Shown here: positions 9,820 to 17,040 of the stretch, piece after piece
Layout of the letters: each line of letters opens with the position of its first letter
How positions within the stretch are numbered: position 1 is the first letter of the stretch
Source: Nostoc foliaceum FACHB-393
Lineage (GTDB): Bacteria > Cyanobacteriota > Cyanobacteriia > Cyanobacteriales > Nostocaceae
Direction of reading: 5' to 3'
Assembly (NCBI RefSeq): GCF_014698505.1
Contig: NZ_JACJTD010000049.1
Coordinates: 1-49,179 of the forward strand
DNA length: 49,179 nt
Made by a program: the position numbers and the translations under genes
The notes under the pieces: model-generated
Database searches by the model: none
Told to the model about the DNA's origin: nothing
The model's input: only the letters and a program-made list of their open reading frames with translations

Positions 9820-10398
9820 ATGTTCACTATTCCAGACTTAGAGCAGCTACAAGCAGAGCATCCAGAATGGCAGATGGAGCTGGTAGATGGAAATATAGTT
9901 GTTATGGGCCCATCAGATTATGAGTCAGAAGAAATAGGCGCTGAGTTAGTTAGATTACTCGGTAACTGGGTACGCCCACAGAGGCTAGGACGGGTAACTG
10001 GTTCTAGCGCGGGTTTCATTTTGCCTACATTAGAAACTGAAAACGGGAAAGAAGCTGATAACGAAAAACGAAATCTTCGCGCTCCCGATGTATCTTTTGT
10101 TCGTGCTGATAGACTGAAAACAAGCAAGCGCGACTTTGTGGAACTGGTGCCTGACTTGATGGTAGAGATAAAATCTAAGTCAGACCGGATCAAACCACTG
10201 GTAGAAAAGATTCAGCTATTCTTACAACTTGGAACTACGGTTGGTATCCTGATTGATCCTGACAAATTGACGCTCACAGTTTATCGGCTTAACCAAGAAT
10301 CAATAGTTTTGCAGAACAACGACAAACTGACACTACCAGACTTACTACCGGGTTGGGAGCTAGTAGTGTCAGAAATTTGGCCTCCTGTGTTTGAGTAG
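9820..10398 (+). CDS. Uma2 family (DUF820) putative nuclease
   Basis: This 192-residue protein of the PD-(D/E)XK-like Uma2 family has many paralogues in cyanobacterial genomes. The N-terminal part has EHPEWQMELVDGNIVVM. The putative catalytic region is APDVSFV (about 88-94) followed by PDLMVEIKSKSD (about 110-121), which supplies the D and ExK residues. Endonuclease activity is predicted by fold only, and the biological role is unknown. It stands alone between the crhR terminator and the convergent aldo/keto reductase. Confidence 0.85.
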   Translation: MFTIPDLEQLQAEHPEWQMELVDGNIVVMGPSDYESEEIGAELVRLLGNWVRPQRLGRVTGSSAGFILPTLETENGKEADNEKRNLRAPDVSFVRADRLKTSKRDFVELVPDLMVEIKSKSDRIKPLVEKIQLFLQLGTTVGILIDPDKLTLTVYRLNQESIVLQNNDKLTLPDLLPGWELVVSEIWPPVFE

Positions 10399-10408
10399 TT
10401 CAAAAATA

Positions 10409-11356
10409 CTACAGCCAAGGACGACTAACTTGTTCTAATTCTCCAATTTCATCATCGCTCAATCTCCAGCCCAAAGCACCAGCATTCTGCCGTACCTGTT
10501 CGGCTGTCTTCACCCCAGCAATGGTAATGACGTTCCCCTGAGCAATTAACCAATTGAGAGCAACTTGGGCAGGAGTGCGATCATATTTTTCTCCGAAGTT
10601 GCGTAGCAAAGATATAACTGGCGCAATTTTTTGCAGACCTTCTTTCTTAAATCGCGGGTCTATTTTTCTCGCACCAGTGGGGATTTCAGTACTATCAATA
10701 CTGTACTTGCCTGTAAGTAATCCCTGTGCTAAAGGACTGTAAGCCAAGATAGTCACACCCAACTCACGCGCAGTTGCCAAAATACCTTTGCTTTCAATTT
10801 GGCGACTGAGTAAAGAATAACGCACTTGGTTTACAGCCAAAGGCACTCCACGGGCTGCCAATATTTGATGCGCGTCTCGCATTTGCTCTGCTGAGTAATT
10901 ACTCACACCGACTGCTGCGATTCTGCCCCGCTTCACTTCATCCGCTAAGGCATTCATCAGAGTTTGTTGGCTTAAAAAGAAGGCAAAAGGCCAATGCACT
11001 TGATACAGGGCGATTCGCTCAAGTTGTAGGCGTTTGAGGCTGGCTGTTAAAGCATCAGAGACAGATTGGGCTGTAAATCGCCACGGTACGGGGCCAAATT
11101 TTGTGGCGATTTGTACAGGTTGTTGTGTCTGTTGCAGAAATTGCCCTAAAAATTCCTCGCTCTTTCCCATTCCGTAGATTTCGGCAGTATCAAAGAACGT
11201 AATCCCAGCTTCTAAGGCTGCGGTAAAGGCTTCTTGTAACTGTTCTGGGCCGTAGCGATCGCCATAATTCCAAAATAGTTTATCACCCCAAGCCCAAGTG
11301 CCAATGCACAAGGGCGTAACAGATGGGCCATTTTGCCCCAATGTGATGTTTTCCAC
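10409..11356 (-). CDS. aldo/keto reductase
   Basis: This 315-residue NADPH-dependent oxidoreductase is a TIM barrel of the AKR superfamily. The catalytic tetrad is visible: D in FFDTAEIYG, the Y four residues later, K in IATKFGP and H in QVHWPF. The C-terminal part has IAGVKTAEQVRQN, the usual cofactor-binding stretch. The substrate cannot be read from sequence. It converges with the Uma2 gene, 10 bases apart. Confidence 0.9.
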   Translation of the reverse strand: MENITLGQNGPSVTPLCIGTWAWGDKLFWNYGDRYGPEQLQEAFTAALEAGITFFDTAEIYGMGKSEEFLGQFLQQTQQPVQIATKFGPVPWRFTAQSVSDALTASLKRLQLERIALYQVHWPFAFFLSQQTLMNALADEVKRGRIAAVGVSNYSAEQMRDAHQILAARGVPLAVNQVRYSLLSRQIESKGILATARELGVTILAYSPLAQGLLTGKYSIDSTEIPTGARKIDPRFKKEGLQKIAPVISLLRNFGEKYDRTPAQVALNWLIAQGNVITIAGVKTAEQVRQNAGALGWRLSDDEIGELEQVSRPWL

Positions 11357-11530
11357 GGTTGCAAAATTTAGTTTATTTACATTTCTTTACTTTTATAGTG
11401 TATCGTTACAGACAAGATTGGGTGCGATCGTCACTACTTGGCTGTAAATCTTGTGGTGTCGCAGCTACGCCCGTCGTAGACATCGCACCTTGCATAAAAA
11501 TTTAAAACCTGAATCAAAGGCGCATAAACA

Positions 11531-11563
11531 AGATCCCCAACTTCTTCGAGAAGTCGGGGATCT
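11531..11563. repeat. 33-bp hairpin repeat
   Basis: AGATCCCC-AACTTCT and AGAAGT-CGGGGATCT form a near-perfect 15-bp stem with a three-base loop. It resembles the GGGGATCT-type palindromes scattered through Nostoc genomes. It lies past the end of the 74-residue minus-strand gene and could serve as its terminator, though no T-run follows. Confidence 0.7.
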
Positions 11564-11623
11564 GCGGGCTGCAATTCTCACAAATCGAATAGGATTGCTA
11601 TAGTTGAGTGTATTTACTGGTAA

Positions 11624-11848
11624 TTATGAATTAGATGGTTTCTCCTGCTTGACTTTTTTGATTAATTGCATGTAGACATTAATTTCACTAATTTCTACAT
11701 CATGCTCAACTCTGGTTACTTTCCATTTCTCTTTTTTTAGGTAAACTTCCTCTCCTACTCTGGGAGTAAATTGAAGATCATAGAACTTTTTGAGAAAATC
11801 TTTTTGATTTTCTTCCCATAATATTACTTTGACTGGTGCTTGACTCAT
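11624..11848 (-). CDS. small hypothetical protein (74 aa)
   Basis: This short soluble protein has a balanced, protein-like composition, rich in Lys and Glu (PRVGEEVYLKKEKWKVTRVEH in the middle). Alternating hydrophobic residues suggest a small beta-rich fold. I recognise no family. It starts the accessory island to the right of the aldo/keto reductase and shows no close partner. I regard it as a likely real gene because of its codon pattern and clean ATG start. Confidence 0.6.
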   Translation of the reverse strand: MSQAPVKVILWEENQKDFLKKFYDLQFTPRVGEEVYLKKEKWKVTRVEHDVEISEINVYMQLIKKVKQEKPSNS

Positions 11849-12297
11849 TACTTATGCCTTTTTGGTTACTGGATGAAGCTAAGTATTTTGATGACATACA
11901 TACGGCAAGTTTATCTTACTAATTGAATGGAATAGCGTAGTTAAAACCACATTTTCATAATGTTTAAATTTACCTGTGTAATGATTACGGAGACCACAAT
12001 TCTAGACTCTTAAATCAACTCAAATCTCTGTAATCCAATGTCCAAACACTAGTGTCATAAAGCAATACGGTTCAGTTAAGGCTCAAAATCATGTAAATTG
12101 GAGGTACAACACTAGTTGTACTCTCATTGTAGTTGCTGGAGTGCGATCGCTATTTCTTAGCTATTTCCTGCTCAATGTTGGGGTCAGTCTTTGTTAAAGC
12201 TTTTTGACTTTTATAATGTATCGTCATAGGAAAGACTGCAAATAGGGCATTGGTGATTGTTAACAAGCTGTATCGATTTGATAGTCACGCGCCTATT
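11849..12297. other. intergenic stretch
   Basis: I see no gene here. Bases 12207-12238 resemble 11389-11420, in front of the aldo/keto reductase: both contain ACTTTTATA, then TGTATCGT. They may be copies of a small dispersed repeat. One GCGATCGC octamer lies near 12144. Confidence 0.4.
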
Positions 12298-12858
12298 TCA
12301 AGATAGACTTTGATAATATGGCTCAAAAGGTTGATAAGTATCTAGGAATTCAAATGTACTCGCTAATGTAGTCATTGAACGAGATATCGCTACCCTCTGA
12401 GAGTCTATCAATTCCTTTATTTCGGGTATTGTAATTAGTTCTTCAAACTCAGATTCAATATCAATTAAAAAAATTATTTCTTTTCTAGAATCATTTTTTA
12501 TCTCATCGTGCGTTATTAGAAATGGGTAAGTCACTTCTTTTTCTAAATCAAAATAACAAACTTCCCAATTTTTATCCGGTAGCTTGTAAATATTTTCTTT
12601 GTTTATACCATTTCTTTGTGAGGCTGCGCCAAACCCTTTTAACTTCTTTCTTTGTGTCCTTTGCGTCCTTTGCGTCCTTTGCGTCCTTTGCGTCCTTTGC
12701 GGTTCGTTTTTCTTTCTTTTACTTAGGTTTAGCGCATCTTCATACAGAATTGGTATTACAAGCAATTCCTGTCCTGCCTTAAAGTCTTTCGGTTGGTTAA
12801 GAGGAATACACTCTTTATAATGTCTCTGTTTGACATCATCAGAAAGTTTAATTTTCAT
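12298..12858 (-). CDS. hypothetical protein with an in-frame repeat insertion (186 aa)
   Basis: I do not recognise a family. The N-terminal part (about 1-55) and C-terminal part (about 85-186, acidic, with SEFEELITIPEIKELI) look like one soluble protein. They are interrupted by a low-complexity segment of about 30 residues, mostly the triplet QRT repeated (PQRTQRTQRTQR), followed by GFGAASQRN. That segment is the translation of a 9-bp tandem repeat at about 12651-12702 plus flank. The gene lies 76 bases after the actin-like gene on the same strand, so it may be the third gene of that unit. Confidence 0.6.
   Translation of the reverse strand: MKIKLSDDVKQRHYKECIPLNQPKDFKAGQELLVIPILYEDALNLSKRKKNEPQRTQRTQRTQRTQRTQRKKLKGFGAASQRNGINKENIYKLPDKNWEVCYFDLEKEVTYPFLITHDEIKNDSRKEIIFLIDIESEFEELITIPEIKELIDSQRVAISRSMTTLASTFEFLDTYQPFEPYYQSLS
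12651..12702. repeat. 9-bp tandem repeat inside a coding frame
   Basis: Five to six copies of TTTGCGTCC (plus strand; GGACGCAAA on the coding strand) run head to tail. Repeats of this CGCAAAGGA type are normally intergenic in Nostoc-like genomes. Here the 9-bp period keeps the 186-residue frame open. Confidence 0.85.
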
Positions 12859-12934
12859 TTGTTTACTGGCATGTTAAATCAATCTTTACAGCTACCAAAA
12901 ATTATCTTTGCTTTGGGATAAATTCAAAGTAACA

Positions 12935-14461
12935 TCAGTTTTCTGACCTAGCACGGCGATCAATGGCGCGTAATTGCGCCTCACCATAAATATACTGCCC
13001 CAAAGCATTAGCTTGCCTAGCGGGTGCCGCTAAATGGACATAAATCTTTGCTTCTTTGAGTAGACGTTGAACGTCATCCCAGTAGAATTCACCGCCACCA
13101 CCAGTAATAATCACATCAGTTACACGCTCTGGCAACCAAGCTAGAACACGGCTACAGATTTCACGAGAAAACATCTCTGTGAGGTTAGGAAGAAAATCGT
13201 CTAAGTTAGTGGGTTTGCTTGCTCCTTTAGGAAGATAAAAACGCTCGCCTCTGGGTTTGTTAACAGCAGAAATCAGCGCTAGAGATTGACTATCAGCACC
13301 TTCTATTTCAGCAGATACCAGTTCATAGAACTTATGCATACCAAAGTCTTCACTCTTAGAAGCATCTCTAGAAAAACGGAATTTATCTACCATCAAAAGA
13401 TCGACGGTTTGATGTCCGATATCAACTATCGCCACCGATATTTTTGTAAAATCGGGACTGTTAGGACTTTTCTTAGGTTGAGCTTCAGACCACAACAGGC
13501 TGCCATAGCCCTCTGGCATTACCCATACCTTACTAACATTTAGCGACACAGATTCGTCTCGGAAGTTCAACACATGAGGCCCGCCTACTTGACTAATCAA
13601 GTATGCTTTTTCCTTTTCAAATTGCTCTAAGGAAAGAAAAGGCAGACCCAGTACAACTGAGATATCGTCTCTGAGTTTGAAGTAGCTAGCACTTGCTAAC
13701 ACTTTTACCAGTGCAGCCTCTACTTTAGATTGGCCAACTCCTAAATTCGCCCCAAAATCTGCTGCTAGTTGACCAAGAGCATACCCATTATCTTGATACT
13801 CTAGCCACAAATCCATCAGAGGGTCAGTAGCACGAGCTTCAAACACATTGCCGCGTACTTGGTTTATTGACATCTGCTTAATATTGGCAGGTACGAACAC
13901 CACATTGCTTGGTTCACGACTCACACAACTTTTTGTGGAAGTTCTACCTAAATCAACACTGAGAAGAGTTTTACTGCCAACATTGTTGGGTTTTACAGTG
14001 TTGATTTGTTTAGTTGCTGCTGTTGCTGTTAAAAGACGTGCATAGTAGTCATTGGGAACAATAATTAACTCCTCTTTTAAGAGGTATAGAACTTGGTTAG
14101 TTTGCTCTACTGCTGCTTGAAATCTATTTAAACCATCTGTTGTAGATTCTCTATCAATCTCCCACATTAAGGAAATGAGATTTTGTTGCAGTCGTACTGC
14201 TAAACGCAAACAGTCTTTTTCTACTTCATCTAATGCGTGTTGGCGAGTTAAATCATTAATCTGCCTTTTGCTCTGATCAGCAAATTCATAATATTTCTTC
14301 TCTAAATTGGCGTATTTGTCTGTTAATTCATTTGCAACTTGTCTGTGATGCTTGCCTGCTTGTCTGTCCTTTTCTCCAGCAGCATGAGCAGTAAAAGTAC
14401 CTGCGACAGCACCAACTGCCGCCCCTAAAGCACCAAACAGAAGAGGAATTATAAAAATCAT
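12935..14461 (-). CDS. membrane-anchored ParM/Hsp70-like actin-fold ATPase
   Basis: This is a 508-residue protein. Residues 1-28 form a glycine/alanine-rich hydrophobic segment likely to insert in the membrane. A long helical, probably coiled-coil region follows (about 35-135). From about 165 the protein is an actin-fold ATPase: phosphate-1 motif VDLGRTSTKS (169-178), phosphate-2 motif VDIGHQTVD (346-354) and adenosine motif ITGGGGE (452-458). Plasmid ParM proteins lack such a membrane anchor. The gene starts 19 bases after the HNH/membrane gene, so they are co-transcribed. No ParR-like partner is visible. Filament formation or ATP-dependent gating are both possible; the role is unknown. Confidence 0.85.
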   Translation of the reverse strand: MIFIIPLLFGALGAAVGAVAGTFTAHAAGEKDRQAGKHHRQVANELTDKYANLEKKYYEFADQSKRQINDLTRQHALDEVEKDCLRLAVRLQQNLISLMWEIDRESTTDGLNRFQAAVEQTNQVLYLLKEELIIVPNDYYARLLTATAATKQINTVKPNNVGSKTLLSVDLGRTSTKSCVSREPSNVVFVPANIKQMSINQVRGNVFEARATDPLMDLWLEYQDNGYALGQLAADFGANLGVGQSKVEAALVKVLASASYFKLRDDISVVLGLPFLSLEQFEKEKAYLISQVGGPHVLNFRDESVSLNVSKVWVMPEGYGSLLWSEAQPKKSPNSPDFTKISVAIVDIGHQTVDLLMVDKFRFSRDASKSEDFGMHKFYELVSAEIEGADSQSLALISAVNKPRGERFYLPKGASKPTNLDDFLPNLTEMFSREICSRVLAWLPERVTDVIITGGGGEFYWDDVQRLLKEAKIYVHLAAPARQANALGQYIYGEAQLRAIDRRARSEN

Positions 14462-14480
14462 ACAATTTTTGACTAATTCT

Positions 14481-15491
14481 CTAGGAATGAGGAGGAAGGT
14501 AAAGAAGTTGAGAATCAGGCAGTAACTTACTATCAGTTGATGCTAGTCCTAAAAACTGAGCAATAGCTACTGATTCACGTAACCGTTGCATAGCCCCCTC
14601 TATTCCCGGTGCAATTGGGCGATTTGTAATTTCTTGATTAATTGCTTCTGATTCAGCCAAAAATTCTAGATTCTTCTGGTGTTCATAAATCAGTTCGTTT
14701 TCAATTGCTTGTAATTTTTCTAATTCTTGTTGAGTTAAAGATTCATAATAGATTTTCACCGTTTGTTTATGGTCATCGAGGATTTTGAAAAACTCGTAAA
14801 CCATACCCGCAGTTCCAACAACAGCTAAAACTGGTGCTGCTGCGGTTAAAGCGATCGCAATTGGTGGACAAGCTGCTGCTACTGTTGTGGTTACAAATGC
14901 TGTCACACCGCCAACTGTGCCGCCTTTTACGGTATCTTTCAATGTTTCTATAGCGGCTTCTTGTGCAGAAATTTCACCCCGAACTACCCGCAGCGCGTTG
15001 GTTAGTAACGAAAATGGCGCTGTCGTCGCTACACCAATGGCTACTCCAAGGGGCGCGGCTTTAACTCCTGCTTTGACTGCACCTGTTAGGTTATCAAAAT
15101 GTCCTTTGGCATTTAGTCTCATTTGCTCCTGCGAAGTCATGGGTTTATCGCCACGGGCTAAATTATCTTTGGCCTTTTCCCACTCGATATTTTTGGGATC
15201 GTTTGAGCCACCTTTGCTGTGGGGTTTTATGTGACTAGCGTGTTTATCTGATAGGTATTTTTGAGTATTAATATCAGTAGATTTGCCATTAATCGCTGCT
15301 CTTTGAGATGGAGGGATTTTATCTAACATTTCTTGGGCTTGCATTCTGGTTCTTATAGGATCACCAGGTCGAATCCCACCTTTATATAATCTACGGGCTG
15401 CACTTAAGGATAAATCCTGTAATTGGGCGTGTTGAACGTTAATGTTGGCAGCAGCGTTAAAAGCGGAATTACGCTCTTGTTCGTTAGACAT
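14481..15491 (-). CDS. putative HNH-nuclease protein with membrane segments
   Basis: This protein has 336 residues if it starts at the ATG at 15491 (MSNEQERNS); an upstream ATG at 15545 would add 18 residues that look non-conserved. Near residues 84-114 is an HNH-like signature: KHASHIKPHSKGG, then NIEWEKAKDN, then RG. Two to three glycine/alanine-rich hydrophobic segments follow (about 145-167 and 190-235). The C-terminal region is helical and charged (about 245-305). A nuclease tied to membrane helices resembles toxin or immune effectors. The HNH call rests on motif spacing, not on a full domain match. It is tightly linked to the actin-like gene downstream. Confidence 0.7.
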   Translation of the reverse strand: MSNEQERNSAFNAAANINVQHAQLQDLSLSAARRLYKGGIRPGDPIRTRMQAQEMLDKIPPSQRAAINGKSTDINTQKYLSDKHASHIKPHSKGGSNDPKNIEWEKAKDNLARGDKPMTSQEQMRLNAKGHFDNLTGAVKAGVKAAPLGVAIGVATTAPFSLLTNALRVVRGEISAQEAAIETLKDTVKGGTVGGVTAFVTTTVAAACPPIAIALTAAAPVLAVVGTAGMVYEFFKILDDHKQTVKIYYESLTQQELEKLQAIENELIYEHQKNLEFLAESEAINQEITNRPIAPGIEGAMQRLRESVAIAQFLGLASTDSKLLPDSQLLYLPPHS

Positions 15492-15919
15492 GGATAAACA
15501 AATATATTGTGATGTATTACGTTTCTTTGCTTCATACCAAAGCATGGTAGTAGCTTATTTTCTTATGGTTCCCAATTGGGCATCAGATGCGATCGCCTCC
15601 GATGAAGTCATGAGCATCTTACATCTGTCACATTTTGGCGTGATCGTATCACCGCCATACAAAAAATTAGCTATGGCAATCGGTGAAGTATTTGATACTA
15701 AAACAAAGCTCTCTAACCTCTGTAGCTTCTGCTTTTCAATGAAGTGAAGAATCTAGCAGCTTAAACAGAGGATTTATTTACTCTTTGATGAAATCATGAG
15801 CATCTTAATTTGTCAAATTTTGGTGCGCTCACTCTGAAAACCATAAAAAGGCTATTGAGGATTTTAATCAAGCTCTCCTCATTTTGCAAAAATATGACAA
15901 CAGACATGAAATGACCATT
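15492..15919. other. degenerate stretch with duplicated fragments
   Basis: No intact gene is present. It contains a copy of the PucC-type gene start (15656-15712), two diverged copies of a GATGAAGTCATGAGCATCTT-type block (15601-15642 and 15787-15827), and a short TPR-like plus-strand frame at about 15840-15912 (KKAIEDFNQAL). It appears to be a patchwork of broken genes next to the split Rpn-type gene. Confidence 0.6.
15673..15747 (+). pseudogene. stray copy of the first codons of the PucC-type gene
   Basis: The frame MAIGEVFDTKTK matches the first residues of the intact transporter at 17041 (MASGEVFDTKTK). The nucleotide match extends about 17 bases upstream of the ATG without gaps. After about 13 codons the similarity ends, and the frame stops at 15747. 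It is a fragment, not a gene. Confidence 0.7.
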
Positions 15920-16126
15920 CTATGTGTTTTGCTGTGCGGCAATCTGGACAGCTTCTATATCAACATTGAGGTGTTGAGCAATCTGCTCCACACTCATCCC
16001 TGTTTTTAGTAACAAAGGCACAGTAAGTTTCAACATTTCAGCTTTCTGTTCTTCTCGACCTTGTTCTCGACCCTCGGCTTTCCCTTCCTGATAAACCCTT
16101 GTTTGTTCCAAAGTCAGTCCTAGCAT
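15920..16126 (-). pseudogene. C-terminal part of a split Rpn-family nuclease/transposase-like gene
   Basis: These 68 codons have the usual tail of cyanobacterial Rpn-type (PD-(D/E)XK) proteins: MLGLTLEQTRVYQEG, a charged GREQGREEQ helix, then LLLKTGMSVEQIAQHLNVD, a small helix-turn-helix-like end. They are in the same frame as the upstream part and separated from it by one TAA codon at 16136-16138 plus three sense codons. Re-initiation at the ATG at 16126 could still make a short peptide, but the simplest reading is a gene broken by one nonsense change. Confidence 0.75.
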
Positions 16127-16135
16127 AGCTTCAAC

Positions 16136-16729
16136 TTACTCTCTACTCAACGAAAAAAACTTATAAACGGCGATTGTGGTGATGATGTCTAGTATTTCGT
16201 TTTTCGGCAGTGTGTCCGTTTCCTCTAATTTTACCCACTCAATCAATTGCTTGGCTTGCTCTGCCATAACTTCATCCGATGCTAGAGTCAACTGCATCAA
16301 GTTGATACCTATTGGCTGCTGATTGGTCGCGCCTAACTCATCTAAATAAATTCGCTGCACTTGGTCGCTGTTAAGAAATATTCGATGAGTTTGTTGATCC
16401 CTTGGTTCCAAAAAGCGTGATGAAAAAATTACCACATAAAAGCAGTCATCGTACTGAGAACGATTCCGGTTCAGGTACATCAGCGACTCGGTAAAGAACC
16501 GATGGTAAAGGGCTTCATCTTTTTGGAATTGAACTTCAGCAAAAAAGATCACCCTAGATGTTACATCCTCTGGAGGTAAAAATACACCATCGATGCGAAA
16601 AGCGGTTTCTTTGACTTCAACTGATTCAAATCGATAGTTTTGCCCTTGCAGAGGAGGATTATCAACCAGTTCAAAGAGTAACGCAGGAAAGCGCTTAAAA
16701 ATTTGATAGTAAATAGAGTCTCGTTTCAC
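16136..16729 (-). CDS. Rpn family recombination-promoting nuclease/putative transposase, truncated
   Basis: The 197-residue N-terminal part carries the PD-(D/E)XK-like core: FELVDNPP, then the aspartate in FRIDGVFLPP (about 46-55) and FFAEVQFQKDE (about 62-72). Related proteins (COG5464/DUF2887-like) are abundant in cyanobacteria and promote recombination in E. coli. The frame ends at KFFSLSRE followed by TAA. In intact relatives the sequence continues into E-V-E-A-M-L-G, and those codons follow directly. The catalytic domain is complete, so a truncated nuclease may still be made. Confidence 0.8.
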   Translation of the reverse strand: MKRDSIYYQIFKRFPALLFELVDNPPLQGQNYRFESVEVKETAFRIDGVFLPPEDVTSRVIFFAEVQFQKDEALYHRFFTESLMYLNRNRSQYDDCFYVVIFSSRFLEPRDQQTHRIFLNSDQVQRIYLDELGATNQQPIGINLMQLTLASDEVMAEQAKQLIEWVKLEETDTLPKNEILDIITTIAVYKFFSLSRE

Positions 16730-17040
16730 TACTTCATCCTAAAATTCTCTCGTTATGCGTATGCATAGCCCGTTGTAGACATCGCGGATTACCACCAAGC
16801 CATAAAAATTAATCCTAACTTGGCTGAAGGTTATACTAATCGAGGTGTTAACTGTGCTAAGTCGGGAGATAAATGTGTCATAGTTTTCATGAATTGGTAT
16901 TTGCAAAAGTAAGTGCGATACCTTTGGTGAGCTACGCTAACGCAACTTCAACTTTTCCTTCGCTGATTTCGAGCGAGTAGGGTTTATCTTTATTTAAAGA
17001 GAGAGAGATTAAATCCTATAAACTATACGAAAAAGTAGCT
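16730..17040. other. intergenic stretch with a TPR-gene remnant and the PucC-type gene leader
   Basis: Plus-strand bases 16784-16873 translate as a canonical TPR motif (ADYHQAIKINPNLAEGYTNR) without a start codon and ending in a stop soon after. This is a remnant of a TPR protein gene. The last 100 bases before 17041 should hold the promoter of the transporter; no clear boxes were assigned. Confidence 0.6.

Noticed and set aside
12651..12702. 9-bp repeat considered as a CRISPR-like array; likewise the 21-bp and 42-bp arrays
   Set aside because: Units are contiguous with no unique spacers, so they are plain tandem repeats; no cas genes are present.
12522..12820. Two plus-strand frames of 73-86 codons over the 9-bp repeat
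   Set aside because: They are opposite the 186-residue gene and consist largely of translated CCTTTGCGT repeats.
15442..15747. 101-codon plus-strand frame overlapping the start of the HNH/membrane gene
   Set aside because: Its 5' part is the antisense of the HNH gene and its 3' part is the stray PucC-gene start; no coherent protein.
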